Shown piece after piece: positions 9,956-23,677 of a stretch of 64,000 nucleotides of DNA (the first letter of the stretch is position 1; every line of letters begins with the position of its first letter). The position numbers and the translations under genes were made by a program. The stretch is from contig SKCR01034774.1 in assembly GCA_019454045.1 (NCBI GenBank), positions 62,001 through 126,000 of the forward strand, written 5' to 3'. This DNA comes from Zanthoxylum bungeanum (taxonomy: Eukaryota; Streptophyta; Magnoliopsida; Sapindales; Rutaceae). Under the pieces are notes generated by a model. That model saw only the letters and a list, made by a program, of their open reading frames with translations. It did not search any database and was not told where the DNA came from.

Positions 9956-11852
9956 TCAGGCAAAATATTGTTTCAATCTATCCACGTTGATCGGCTCGGT
10001 GAACTCGTTCCCTTCTAAATTTGACAGTCTCACTGCCCCATTTCCCATGACCTTCTGGACTATGTAGGGTCCTTCCCAGTTGGGTCTGAACTTTCCTCTC
10101 GGGTCTGTCGTCGACGGATTTGACTGCTCAAATACCAGATCACCCTTTCTAATCTTAGTGGGACGCACCTTCTTGTTGAATGCTCGAGCCAACCTCTTCT
10201 GGTATAACTACATATGACACAAAGACTTCATTCTCTTTTCATCCAGTAATGCTAACTGTTCAAATCTCCTCGAGGCCCATTCTTGTTCAGGTAACTCTGC
10301 TTCTACTAATACCCGTATAGACTGTATCTCAACTTCCACTAGCAGTACTGCTTCCATGCCATAGATCAGAAAGTAAGGCGTGGCTCCCGTTACTGTTCTC
10401 ACAGAAGTTTTGTACCCCCACAGGGCGTATGTCAGCTTATCGGCCCAATCTTTGTAATTCTCCGTCATTTTGGCTAACATCTTCTTTATTATCTTATTGG
10501 CTGCCTTGACTGCCTCATTCGTTTGGCTAACATCTTCTTTATTATATTATCTTATGATGTCCTATCCCATACCTCTGTAGCATTGCCTTTGTTTCTCATT
10601 GAAACTGGACTATGTTGTCTGTTACTACGTGATGCGGCATCCCATATCGACAAATGATGTTCCGGACTATGAACGTTACCATCTACTTTGTTGTGACGTT
10701 GCGAAATGACTCGGCTTCCACCCATTTTGAAAAGTAGTCTATTGCCACTACTATGAAGCGATGTCCATTCGATGCGTGCGGTCGAATTTCTCCGATCATA
10801 TCAATTCCCCATGCTGAGAAAGGCCACGACTCTGACAGTCCGTGCAACTTTGTGAGAGGCAAATGGTTCATGTTACCGTGAGCTTGACAATCATGACAAT
10901 GTTTTACCAGCTTCGCACAATCAGCTTCCATGGTCGACCAGTAGAAACCTTGTCTCACTATCTTGCGGGACAAGTTCAATCCATTCATGTGCGGTCCACA
11001 TACTTCTGCGTGTACTTCTTCCATCGCTTTCTGAGCCTCTTCCTTCCTTAGAAACTTCAGCTGGATGCCATTTGCTTGTCTCTTGTATAGTTCTCCTTTC
11101 AAACTCACATACTGAGAAGCTAACTTCTGAATGGCTATCCTGTCCTTTCTGCTTAATTCTTCCGGAAGTTCCCCGCATTCTAAGTATTGCTGAATATCAT
11201 AGTACCAGGGTTTCCCATCGTCGACCTCTACTTCCAAGACCCTTTCTATCTCGTAAACATGTATGCTCACTGTTGTCAACACTAGAGGTCTCATCACCAA
11301 CTTCTCCAGATTTTCCCAAGTCACGGCTAGTATAGCTAACACGTCGACCATTTGGTTATCTTCTCGCGGCAAGTGCTGGAACTTGCAATTAAGGAGGGCC
11401 TGTGCCAGACTCATGAGGTGTAATAAGTAGGGTTTCAATCGTTCTTCCTTCAATTCCCATTCTCCTTGCATCTGTCGGACTACCAACATTGAGTCTCCGT
11501 AGATCTCCACATTCTTAGCCTTCAAGGTTATCAATGCAGTCAGTCCGAAGGCGCATGCTTTATATTCGGCCATGTTGTTGGTTACTCCAAACGTCAACCT
11601 CTTGGCCATAGGCAATGTTTCTCCTTCGGGGGTTACTATCACGATCCTTATTCCGGCTTCTTTGTAGTTCACTGCTCCGTCGAAGTACATCTTCCATCCT
11701 TGAACTGTTATTGGTTGGATTTCCTCGTCTGGGAATTCAAACTTGTATTGATCTCCTTCTATTGGTTGTAATGCTAAGAATTCCGCCATGGCTCGACCTT
11801 TGATTACTTTAGATGTGAGATACTCGACATCAAACTTTGTCAGCAACACCAA
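9956..11852 (-). pseudogene. E2 second RNase H domain and integrase
   Basis: The 390-codon frame 11852-10683 starts with a second, archaeal-type RNase H domain (WKMYFDGAVN, then TNNMAEYKACAFGL and EIYGDSMLV), typical of Tat elements. Next come the integrase zinc region (HCHDCQAHG) and the first part of the catalytic core (AWGIDMIGEI, first Asp). Past 10683 two in-frame stops follow, with the second Asp still present in VVTDN. The stretch that should hold the catalytic Glu (10494-10560) is lost and replaced by a short duplication of ttggctaacatcttctttat. Integrase then resumes (WADKLTYALWGYKTS, 10480-10208) and, after a CAG-to-TAG stop, ends with the C-terminal domain RGKFRPNWEGPYIVQK (10192-9956). 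Insertion of cDNA by this protein is no longer possible. Confidence 0.9.
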
Positions 11853-12087
11853 CTATATGCCTAACTTCCCGACTAGCGAAGGCACCGAATGCAGATACTT
11901 CAAGGGATTCTCCTTGGCTACTACCTGGATCTTGTACGATTGGAAGTAATGACGCAGTTTTCTATACGCCCATACTACTGCCAAACAAATCTTCTCCACT
12001 TCTTAGTAGCGGGCTTCGTACGGAAGCATCTTCTTACTGAGATAGTAGACTGCATGCTCTACTCCCGTCTCATCTGCTTGTACCATC
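11853..12087 (-). pseudogene. E2 first RNase H domain, distal part
   Basis: On the minus strand the sequence just inside the C1 insertion reads VQADETGVEHAVYYLS then KKMLPYEARY and a stop, the N-terminal half of the classical gypsy RNase H. It joins exactly to GAMM at 44773 once C1 and one copy of CCATC are removed, which proves that the two pieces were one gene. One nonsense codon and further decay follow before the second RNase H frame at 11852. Confidence 0.8.
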
Positions 12088-14069
12088 TGTTGGGTTTCTA
12101 TTAGGTCCCAAGGATCAAATCAAGCAATGAAACATATGTGAATACTCGTAAAAGCATGGCGAAATCATACTTACAACGATCGGATTTGGCGATGTGACGA
12201 ACATAAAAATTCTTTTCCTCCTCCATGAAGCTCTCGGTACTGAGCAGATTTTTGTCCTCCAAAATTTCGGCCATGGTGATCCACCAAGCTCTAAGCTTTG
12301 TGTTGTGATTCCATGCTCACGGGTGGGTTTCCTTATCATCTTCATACGACTTCTAAAGCGTGCTAGCACTTCGGAAGTTTTACCGCAAAACTTCCTATGC
12401 ATCTCCTACATCTCACGGCAATTGCAGTGAAAAAGAAGGAAAAACAGCCCCTTGGGCGTGAGAGAGGGAATAAGGAAGAATAGAGAGTGTGTTGTAAAAG
12501 GTGATTTCCAAAATTAAAATAAAATTGAATGATATACCAAATCCTTGATTTGGTAAAAGTCATTCAACATTTACACACTTGAGTGTTTTACACTCTTTCA
12601 CCAAATAACAACTTCAATCACTTTAAAGCAACCAAGTTGACTAGTTGATGTGACACTTGATGTGACTTATGGGCCGCACTTAAATTTGCAATGCGAGTGC
12701 GCCCGCAAACACTCCCGGGCTCGGGTTCGCTAATTCCCAATTAACGAATTTTTCGTTGCGACATAATTAAATAATTATGCATAGCAAAATCACTATTCAC
12801 GTCGCTAACGAATTAATTCTAAATTAACTCGTTCGCCCGAATTAAAATCTAATTTCAATTCCACGTCGAAATCTAATTTCGTATAATATATCGAATATAT
12901 TATTTTATCGATTAATTCCAAATTAATCATTTTCTCTCTTTAAAATTTTTTTTATTCCAGATAAAATATATCGGTAATTAATCGCAGATTAATTTTCTCT
13001 CTCCTCTAATTAATCCCAGATTAATAAAGTGCAAGTCATACGTCATCGGTGAATCTTCGGGAAGTGACCCATGAGATCCCCAGATATGTTGGCAATAAAT
13101 ACGGTCGTCGGACTATCCGAACACGTACATACCTAGTACTACATTTTTACCGATTTACAAGACATGGTTGGCTTCTAATAAAGCACCGTGCCTACCCAAT
13201 TCTCCAGAAATATTCTTACTGGAATATGTGATCTATATCAGGTGTAGTATACGTAGTATTGCGTATATCGATCCAGTATCGGATGTCACGTGCAAGACAT
13301 GGGGTTGGAAATGTGTCTGCCCCGTATGAAGCACATATCAGATCTTTGGTAACTAGTCTCTATATCGGATAATCATGACCTAGTCATATTATCCAGATGA
13401 CTGCAGTACATAAGAGAACCAGTTCTGTATCCTACGTGATCATCATCTCCACTATGACTGGATTGATACTTCCATCTCGACATCACACTCAATACACTAC
13501 GATTCTCAATATACCCAGAAGAGGCGTACACAGAATCGGTTAAAGCCCTGGACGACCAAAACCAAAGTATATTGATTGTCGCAAGAATTAGCGGTTCAAG
13601 TCTCAGGTTAAGACCAAATATACCTACCCTGATTCGGACTTCCATAAGCACATAGTCATACTACCAATAGAATTCCGAGGGGTCTATCCAGAGCGAAGCT
13701 GTTTCCGTACCATCGGTAAACACAACCTCCTATTACACTTTCATGAGTATCCTATACCCAAATATATGAGAACTATGCCATTATGCTCCCACAACGCTCA
13801 CAAGTGTTATACTAGTCTATTCCGCATTATCGATGTCCAGTCTCGATAATACTACGACTAGGGATATTTAATGATTAAACCTTTGTGGATTGATACTGTC
13901 TCATATCTTATCAATCTGGAACTAATCATATGGACCTTCTATCATTTATACATCTTGGTAATCTAATTACAAATGATAAAAGGGCAATTTCCTTTGTCAC
14001 ATAGTTAATTTGTACAACAACACCATGATCTGTACAAATAGTGATGCTATGGGTCATAACTGTCCAACA
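12088..14069 (-). repeat. C1 3' LTR
   Basis: 1982 bp, TG...CA, ending at ...gtccaaca and followed by tctcccactt, the complement of a polypurine tract (AAGTGGGAGA). It matches 42821-44772 closely and carries about 24 extra bases near 12420-12445 (around gtgaaaaagaaggaaaaac). The frames at 12115-12430 and 13049-13651 are LTR translations. Confidence 0.9.
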
Positions 14070-14568
14070 ATCTCCCACTTGGCCTATAGCCAATCACTCA
14101 AGTGTCCTACACCTGAACTATGTACGGTTCGCTCAAACGTCTGCTGAGAAAATGCTTTCGTCAGCGGATTTGCATAATTTTCATCTGATGCGATTTATTC
14201 GATTATCACATCGCCACGATGTATGATCTGAACGAATCAGATATATAATTGAAGTATATATCTGGATCGTTGATGAGACCATTAATTCTTTAGCCTGCGG
14301 TGTAGCCTAGCTCAGCTACTAACAGAACTACTCCTAATCTAATTAGGATTATTATCGATCAAAAGGCTTCTATTGCTGCCTCAGCTGCAGCAATAACCCG
14401 CTTGTGTTGTTTATTCGGCCACAGTATCTTGCTTGGAAGATTTCCAGCTTACTGTTCCGTTATTCAAACTGTATAGTACCGTTATTATGAATTATAGTCG
14501 TTTTATCGGTTAGGAAACTTACAACGGTGAACCCAGTCACTTCAAGTTCTCCTTCTCCAAAGTATAAG
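14070..14568 (-). pseudogene. C1 pol C-terminal remnant (RNase H end) and polypurine tract
   Basis: Next to the LTR is the polypurine tract aagtgggagat (minus strand). Beyond it the sequence parallels the RNase H end in the sister copies at 16560-17050, 23180-23677 and 37000-37497, including the gctgaggcagcaatagaagc block. Stops occur in all frames. C2 interrupts it at 14569. Confidence 0.7.
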
Positions 14569-16559
14569 TGTTGGAGTTTCTACGGTCCCGAGGATCGATT
14601 AAAGCGATGAAACATAAGTGCGAATACACGAGGAAGTTACGAAATACTTACATCGATCGGTTGAGGCGATGCGGTGAAGAAAAAAAATATTTTCTTCCCT
14701 CCTTGGTGGTCACAGCAGTGAGCTGAAATGGCTCTCCAAGATTCGGCCATGTGTGGTTCCATCAAGCTCCAAGCTTTAGTTGAAATTCCATACTCACATG
14801 TGCGGTTTCCCTATCACCTTCGCAAGACTCCATTTTGTGCTAGCACTCTTGATTTTTGCCACAAAAATCACTCTTTGCTTCTCCTTCATTTTCACGGTGA
14901 AACCAGAAAGTTGAAGGAAGAATTCTGCCCCTTGGGCGAGAGAGAGGGAGGAAGAAAGAGAAGAGAGAATGTATGGTGGTTGGCAAAAAGTGTATCTAAT
15001 ACACTTGATTTAATTTTCAAAAAATCAAATAAATATATACCATTTGCTTTTCCAAAAAGTCAAGGCAATTAAAGCCAACCACTTCCATCAATCAATCAAG
15101 TGACAAGTTGTCACATCACTCGTAGTGACATGTGATTTGACGCTTGATGTGACTAATGATTTGACGCTTGATGTGACTTGCGGGCCGCACTTGAATTCGA
15201 AATCTGAGTGCGCTCGTAAACACTCCCGGGCTCGGGTTCGCTAATTCCAAATTAACAAATTTTCCGTTGCGACGGAATTAAATAATTATGCCTAGCAAAA
15301 TCACTATTCATGTCGCTAACAAATCAATTCTAAATTAACTCGTTCGCCTGAATTAAAATCTAATTTCAATTCCCTGTCGAAATCCAATTTCGTATAATAT
15401 ATCAAATATATTATTTTATCGATTAATTCTAAATTAATCATTTTCTCTCTTTAATTAATATTTTATTCCAGATAAAATATCTCCGTAATTAATCCCTTAT
15501 TAATTTTCTCTCTCATTTAATTAATCCCAGATTAATAAAGTGCGAGTCATACGTCATCGGTGAATCTTCGGGAAGTGACCCATGAGATCCCCGGATATGT
15601 TGGCAGTAAATTCCGTCGTTGGACTATCCGAACACGTAAGTACCTAGTACTACGTTTGTACCGATTTACAAGACAAGGTTGGCTTCTAGCAAAGCGCCAT
15701 GCCTACCCAATTCTCCAGAAATATCCTTACAGGAATATGTGATCTATATCAGGCGTAGTATATGTAGTATTGCGTATCTCAATCCAGTATCTGATGTCAC
15801 GTACTAGGCCGAGGGCTGGAAATGTGTCTGCCCCGTACGAAGCACATATCAGATCTCTGGTAACTAGTCTCTATAATCGGATAAACATGACCTAGTCATA
15901 ATATATTGATAGCTGCAGCATATAAGAGACAAGTTCTGTATCCTACGTGATCATCTTCTTCACTATTACTGGAGTGATACTTCCGTCTTGACATCACACC
16001 CAACGCACTAGGATTCTCAATATACCTAGCAGAGGCATACACATAACCTGTTAATGCCCTGGATGACCTAAAACCAAAGTATATTGATTGTCGCAAGTAT
16101 TAGCGGTGCAAGTCTCAGGTTAAGACCAAATACACCTACCCTGATTCGGACTTCCATAGACAATAGTAATACTACCAATGGAATTCCGAGGGGTCTATCC
16201 AGAGCGAAGCTGTTTTCCGTACCATCGGTAAAACATAACCTCCTACTACACTTGCATGAGAACTATGCCGTTATGCCCTCTCAACGCGCAGAAGTGTAAT
16301 ACTAGTCTATTCCGCATTATCGATGTCCAATCTCGATAATACTACGACTAGGGATATTTAATGATTAAACCTTCGTGGATTGATACTGTCTCATATCTTA
16401 TCAATCTGGAACTAATCATATGGACCTTCTATCATTTATACATCTTGGTGATCTAATCACAAATGATAAAATAGCAATTTCCTTTGTCACATAGTTAATT
16501 TGTACAATAACACCATGATTTGTACAAATAGTGACGCTATGGGTCATAACTGTCCAACA
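14569..16559 (-). repeat. C2 3' LTR
   Basis: 1991 bp, starting tgttggagtttctacggtcc and ending gtccaaca, followed by the complement of the polypurine tract. It is clearly related to the C1 LTR but distinct in the outer 300 bp. It contains the same dyad series at about 15240-15540. Confidence 0.88.
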
Positions 16560-17847
16560 ATCTCCCACTTGGCCTATAGCCAGTCACTCGAGTGTCTTAC
16601 ACCCGAACTATGTATGGTTAGCTCAAATTACTGAGAAAAAGACTTTCGTCAGCGGATTTGCATGACTATCATATGATGTGATTTATTCGATCATCACATC
16701 GCCACGATGTATGATCCGAACGAATCAGATGAATATCGAAGTATATATCTGGATCGTTGATGAGACCATTAATTCTTTAGCCTGCGCTATAGCCTAGCTC
16801 AGCTGTTAACAGAACTTTATCTAATCTAATTAGATTTATTATCGACCCAAATGGCTTCTATTACTGCCTCAGCTACAGTAATGACCCGCTTTTGTTGTTT
16901 ATTCGGTAACAGTATCTTGCTTGGAAGATTTCCAGTTCACTGTTCTGTTATTCAAACTTTATAGTACCGTTGTACGACTTATAGTCATTTTATCGGTTAG
17001 GAAACTTGCAGCAGTGATCCCAGTCACTTCAAGTTCTCATTCTCCATAGATTAAGACAGCATCCTTAGTTCTCTAAGATACTGAAGGATGTTGTTAACAT
17101 CAATCTAGTGACTATCACATGGATTGGCCTGATCGTGAATCCATATGCTCAAAGCGTATGAGACACCAGGTCGCGTACATTTATTTCAATGTACGAGTTC
17201 TCGGAGAGTTTCAACAACTTTAAATCTATCCCAGTAGATCTTTATTCCAAGAATAAAGGTTGTTTCTCCCAAGAATTCTACAGAGAATTTTCTTGAAAGC
17301 CAAGCTTTCACCGATTATATTTATGGGAATATCATTTCCAAGAAATGACATATTATCATTACTTAGGACATTCACTGTCAGTGCGCTCCCACTAACCTTC
17401 TTATATACACAAGAATCATTTTCGTTTTGAATTAAATCATATACCATTATGATTACATCAAAACGATAATTCCAAGAACGCAATGCTTGCTTCAATCCAT
17501 TCATGGATCGAATAACTTGCAAACCTTGTTTGCTCATTATAGTACGACAAAACCGTCAGGATGTTGAAAAACATCCTCCAAAAGGTTTCCGTTAATGAAA
17601 GTGTTTTGGCATTCAGCTGCCATATTTCATAAATGAAACATACAGCATCAGAAAGCATTATCCAAATGGATTTACCATGGCAACATGTAAAATGTTTCAT
17701 CGTAATCGACACAATGTTGATAACGATACCTTTTCGCTACAAGCCTAGCTTAGTACGTTGGTATGTTGCCTTCCATGTACGTCTTCCTTGAAGACTTATA
17801 GTACCAATAGGCACAATGCCTTGCGGTACAACAACTAGTGTCCAAAC
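16560..17847 (-). pseudogene. C2 decayed pol: RNase H and reverse transcriptase
   Basis: The minus-strand frame 17537-17226 still reads as the centre of copia reverse transcriptase: SMNGLKQALRSWNYRF, then NENDSCVYKKVSGSALT. Where the catalytic YVDD belongs it has SNDN, followed by GNDIP. Upstream at 17712-17458 an overlapping frame covers the preceding part, and 16560-17200 is the RNase H region with stops. The ruined active site matches the state seen in C5. Confidence 0.75.
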
Positions 17848-19396
17848 TGTTGGATAATATGACCCATAGCGACACTATTTGCACAGATCATTGTGTTGCT
17901 GTGGCAAATTAACTATGTAACAAGGAAATTGCACTCTCGTCATTTGTGATTGGATCACCATAGATATATAAATGAATAGAGGTCCCTATGATTAGTTCCT
18001 GGATTGAGATGATATGAGACAGTATCAGTCCACGAAGGATTATTCATTAAATATCCCTAGCCGTAGTATTATCGAGACTGGACATCGATAATGCGGAATA
18101 GGCTAGTATTGCACTTGTGCGCGTTGTGAGGGCACAACGGCATAGTTCTCATATATATAAGTATTGGATACTTGTGCAAGTGCGATAGGAGGTCGTGTTT
18201 CACCGATGGTACGGGAAACAGCTTCGCTCTGGATAGACCCTTCGGAATCCCATTGGTATTATGACTAGGTGTCTATGGGAGGCCGAAATCAAGGTAGGTG
18301 TGTATATTCTTAACCTGAGACTTACATCGCTAATACTTACGACAATCGGTAAACTTTGGTTTTGGTGGTGGGGGATCTTAACTGGTTCTGTGTTCACCTC
18401 TTCTGGGTTTATCAGAGAATCGTAGTGTATTGGATGTGATGTCAAGATGGAAGTGTCACTCCAGTCATAATGGAGATGATGTCACGCAGGATACGGTATT
18501 AGTGCTCTTAAGTGATGCGCATCCAATCGTGATATTATGACCAGGTCATGAATATCCGATTATAGAGACTAGTTACCAGACATCCGATATGTGTTTCGGA
18601 CGGGGCAGACACTTATCCAGCCCCAGCCCTAGCACGTGATAATCCGATACTGGGCCGATATGCACAATACAATTGTACACTACGCTTGATACAGATCTTT
18701 GATATTCTTTGATGAATATGTCCGGAGAACTTGGGAAGACTTTGTGCTTTGCTAGGAGTCGACCTTGTCTCGTAAATCGGTAGAACGTAGTACTTGGTAC
18801 GTACGTGATTCGGATACTCCGACGACCGTATTTACTGCCTGATTATCCGGGGATCTCATGGGTCGCTTCCCGATAATCCACCGATGATGCACAACTCGCA
18901 CTCTTGAATAATCTGGGATTATAAAGAAGAGAGAGAGAAAATTAATCTAGGATTAATAACGGAGATATTTTATCCGGGATAAAATGTCGTCTAGAGAGAG
19001 ATAACGATTAATTTGGAATTAATCGGTAAATTAATATATTCGATATATTATACTTAATTAGATTTCGACGCGGAATTAAAATTAGATTTTCATTCTGGCA
19101 AACGAGTTAATTTAGAATTAATTCGTTAGCGAAGTAAATAATAATTTCGCCAGGCGCAATTATTTATTTAAATTCGATTGAATTAACGTCGCGACGTAAG
19201 CTCGGTATTTCGGAAATATCGAACCCGAACGCGTGAGTGCACGTGGGCCCACTTTCATTTGGAAACGTTGGGGGCCCACATGACACATGTCATTTTATGC
19301 ATTATTTTATTCTAATGCATTGCATGGTGATAGTGTACAATACACTCAATGGTCTTGCATGGAGTTTGAGTGTTTGACACTCTAAGCCATTAAATT
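17848..19396 (+). repeat. C3 5' LTR, 3' end deleted
   Basis: It matches 23678-25226 almost base for base. The match ends at ctctaagccatt, after which the sequence jumps to leader DNA (aaattggtagccaatttg) instead of LTR end, primer site and upstream leader. Confidence 0.9.
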
Positions 19397-20290
19397 GGTA
19401 GCCAATTTGCACGCGAAAATCCCTCAATCTATATTAAGCGATTATCCTTCCATTGAATGATTCTTGTTCAAGATCCGAAGTTGGCATTGGTTTGTTTTTG
19501 ACCAAAGTCAAGACCTTTGTCAATCAAGGATGTACTTGAATCATGAGAGTTTTGTTGCATATCGTTGTTTGTTGTCCAAATCGTGATTTTTATTGGCCAA
19601 AGTCAAGATCACTTTTGTCCAATGACATTGATTACGAAACTTTCCTCGTCAATGGGTCCCGCGCTTAACTGGAATCATTAGGTTTGTTTTGGCCAAAGCC
19701 AAGGCCTAGATGATTCGAAGGATATGGTTAGGAAAATGTATTGGATACATTGACATTATACATATGTTTCGGACTTGGATGTCCACCTAACCGGATCTAG
19801 GAATTGGATGAGATCCAATTGATCTGAGAGATCTACCTAGTTAAATAGCATACAGCTTTTTATTGGCCAAAGTCAGGGTTGTGTGTTATTTAATAGGATC
19901 CTAGCCCACTAGGAAACACGGTTTCCCGAGTACTCCACAGAGGGTTAGAGGCTCGACGAAAAATAGTGGGAGGCAAATATTGAATTTGCAACATTCGTTC
20001 AATTACTCGCTAAACACGCTCATTTATATTTTACTCGTCGTATTAATTAAAAGTATTAGTCGGACTAATATTTTATGTTGTTTTAAAAATATATATAGTT
20101 GGACTATATACAAACTTATTCAAATTATAGTTGATTTTATAATTGGATTATAGTAATCAATATAATTGAATTAAAATTATAGTTGATTTTATAATTGGAT
20201 TATAGTAATCAATATAATTGAATTAAAATGATAGTTGATTTTATAATTGGATTATAGTAATCAATATTAAAATTATAGTTGATTAAATAA
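19397..20290 (+). other. C3 leader remnant
   Basis: Untranslated leader homologous to 61885-62628 in C6. It holds ttggccaaagtcaag at 19593 and variants near 19498 and 19863. No coding frame is present. Confidence 0.7.
20118..20290. repeat. 52-bp tandem repeat just upstream of the gag position
   Basis: A unit starting attatagttgattttataat and ending aattgaattaaa is repeated about three times, then partially. The last copy is shortened. In C6 the same block occurs once, immediately before the gag ATG. Confidence 0.8.
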
Positions 20291-23200
20291 TTGGATTATT
20301 GTAATCATTATAATAAATAGTACCTTATTAAATTGATTAAATAGTTGGACTATTGAAATCAAGAAAGAATTGAAAAGTTGAATATTTAAAATATATAATC
20401 CTTGGATTAAATGTTTTAAATGATTTAATTTTCAATTGGGAATTAATAATAGGTTAATTTATTTGATAAAATAACTTATTATGACTAAGCCCAAAATTAA
20501 GCAAATAGTAGAGCATAAAGTCTTTGGAAGATTTATGTGATGATGACTTTAGTGCTTAATTAATATACTTATAATAAATCTATCTTTAGATTTAAAAGTA
20601 TTAAAATTGCAATTAATAATTCTTGGAGAATTAATTGACTATTCTAGTGGAGAAAAGTCAAAGTTTACAATTGGGCATGTAGCACAAGGTGCACATCGTT
20701 TCAATATTCCGAAACCCAAGGCTTGGCCAAAGGTTTGTGAAATATTGAAAAGATAATTGACATATCCCAATGTGACTACCATTTGGATATGGAAGACACG
20801 AAGGAATTAAAGAAAGGGCGAGGCTCTAACTTTAAAAATATTTGTCAAAGTTATGTTCACTACTAGTATTGAAATTGAATTTTAAATACTTAGTGTGGTA
20901 CATAAAATATATGTATTGATGTTCAGAATCCGCTATGAGCAGAATACTGACTTCAAGCCGAGATTTCTCTGCGAATCGGAAACGAGACGAAAGTCGCTGT
21001 TTCGACCGTAGATACCTAAGTTTAGGAACTGCCCTTTGGGTATGTACTTAAATTAGGAAATGTTATAATGTAACTAGTTTGACTAGAGACATTATCTCTA
21101 TATCAGTGTTTAATCCATTGCGGATAAAACCTTTAAATTCTAGAACACTAAAGTGTTTCATTATATAAATATGATACTGAGATAAATACATTGGATGTAA
21201 ATAACAGAATTTATATTTTGAATATAAAGAAAAATCTCAAACATATAAAATGACAAATAAATAGCTCAAATTGATTTGATCAATGGAGACTTATTTGTGG
21301 CATTGTTGTCTAGGACACAATTAAACAAGACTCGTATATCCACACTTTTTAAGAGTGGGTACTAGGACTGATTTGACTATTCAAATAAGGTCTACGAATC
21401 TAGTTTATTAGGTTAAATACCTAAAATACTATTTACTTGGTAATAGTAAAATGGCCACCGATCTGTTAGCCCTATTCATGGTGAAGTAAGTGGGCCCATA
21501 TCTAGCTAGGCTAGATGTTAACATGAATATTTCGTGACCTTAACGGATGTGACATCACGTTATGGTTATGTGTTTCTTTTGAAGAACACAGATCGGAAAC
21601 TTTTATAGTTTCGACACGAAGTAGATAAACAGATCGGCTATAGTGTTATTCCGCCACGGTAATACCGTAATGGAAAATACTTAAGCAGTAAGTTTCATAT
21701 GTACATGAAAGAGTACGGTATTCTTTCATATGAGGACTCCTTCGTGACACGTCAGTTTGACGGTGTGTCCGAACTAAAAACGAATTTTGTTGGACAATAT
21801 AAGGTTTATCACGAGTCGCTCTGAGCTATTATCTCCTTCAACCGGATGTGTATTAACAGTGCAAAACTTATTTAGAATAAGGTTCCATATATATCTGTTT
21901 GACAGATATCATATAGGATATGAACAAGGAAGAAACGAGGTTTCTCATTCCTGATAATTTGGGTATGCCAGGCATAGCGTTTGGATGATACCAAACTAAG
22001 GACCCAAATTGGATAAGTGCCAATATAGGTTATCCTAAGGGAAACCTTAAGTATAATACTTATAAATCCCACATGAGAACAATATAATTGTTGCTCACCA
22101 TGCGGTTTTCCTGAGAGGAATACCGATATGCAGTGGTCAGTGGGAGGATAGTGATACTCGATGAAAAATCGGAGTGATACTGTTCTAGGCACGAAGTCCT
22201 TAATGGAACACAAATAGTTCATCTATGATGAAACTATACCATTAATCTTCAAATACACAAGAACTTCGTAGATCAGATAGAGTCAGAAAACAACACTAGG
22301 GTATGGGTTTCTGATCTAACATCATAAATGATGTCAATCTTATGGAGGTGTACCATCCGACTACGTTATGAGGAAGTGATACGAAGTATCGACTCCCTGT
22401 TATGGCAAAGTGCCATGAGTCCGAAATGGATTCCATGTATAACAACTATGTTTGGATACTAGTTGTTGTACCACAAGGCAGTATGCCTATGGTACATTAA
22501 AAATCTTCAAGGAAGACATACATGGAAGGCAACATACCAACGTACAAAGCTAAGCTTTTGACGGAAAGGTATCGTTATCAACATTATGTTAATAACGGTT
22601 CAACCTTTTACCTGTTGCCATGGTAAATCCATTTTGAAGATGCTTGAAGATAACTGTGTATTTCATTTATGAAATATGTCAGTTATAGATCAAAATCGCT
22701 TTCCTGAAAAGAAAACCTTTTGGAGGATGTTTACAACATCCTGACGATTTTGTATAACCGACAAAGAAGGTTTGGGTTATTCGATCCATGTTTGGATTGA
22801 TGCAAGCATAAGGTTCTTGGAACTGTCGTTTTGAAATAATCATAAAGGTCTATGATTTGACTCAAAACGAAATAATTCTTGTGTATATAAGGAGGTTAGT
22901 GGGAGAGATGACAGTGAAATTCCCATAAAGCTATTGTTGAAAGCTTGGCTTTCAATAGAAATTCTCCGTAGAATTCTGGGAGATAACAACCTTTATTAGA
23001 GGAATAAAGATCTACTGGGATAGATTTGGAGTTGTTAACACTCTCTGGGAAATTGTACATTTAAAATGTACTTGATAGGGTGTCTCATACGCTTCGAGCA
23101 TATGGAGTCACGATCAGGTCAATCCAAGTGACAGTCACTGGATTAAAGATTAAGAACATCTGTTAGTATCTGAGAGAACTAAAGATGTTGTCTTAAACCT

Positions 23201-23677
23201 ATGGAGAAGGAGAACTTGAAGTGACTGGGATCACTGCTGCAAGTTTCCAAACAGTTAAATACTGCGGTACTATAAAGTTTGAATAACGGAACACTGAGCT
23301 GGAAATCTTCCAAGCAAGATATCTGTTGTCGAATAAACAACAAATGCGGATTATTGCTGCAGCTGAGGCAGCAATAGAAGTCTTTTGGGTCGAAAGTAAA
23401 TCTAATTAGATTAGATATAGTTCTGTTAGCAGCTGAGCTAGGCGTCAGCACAGGCTAAGGAATTAAAGGTCTCATCGACGATCCAGATATATACTTCTAT
23501 ATCATCTGATTCGTTCGGATCATACATCGTGGCGATGTGATGATCGTATAAATCGCGTCAAACGATAATCGAACAAATCCGCTGACGAAAACCTTTTTTT
23601 TTTCAGCAATTTGAGCGAACCTTACATAGTTCGGGTGTAGGACACTCGAGTGACTGGCTATGTGCCAAGTGGGAGAT
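20291..23677 (+). pseudogene. C3 decayed gag-pol
   Basis: The position of the gag ATG reads aatcattataataaatagta instead of the C6 sequence, so no start exists. Fragments align by eye to C6 gag (gtctttggaagatttatgtg), protease (cgctatgagcagaatactga), the pre-integrase region (tggcattgttgtctaggaca, ~21299) and integrase core (21455-21620). The reverse transcriptase follows near 22790-22990, where the bases around YVDD are deleted. RNase H and the polypurine tract (aagtgggagat, 23667-23677) end it. No frame survives beyond about 100 codons. Confidence 0.8.
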
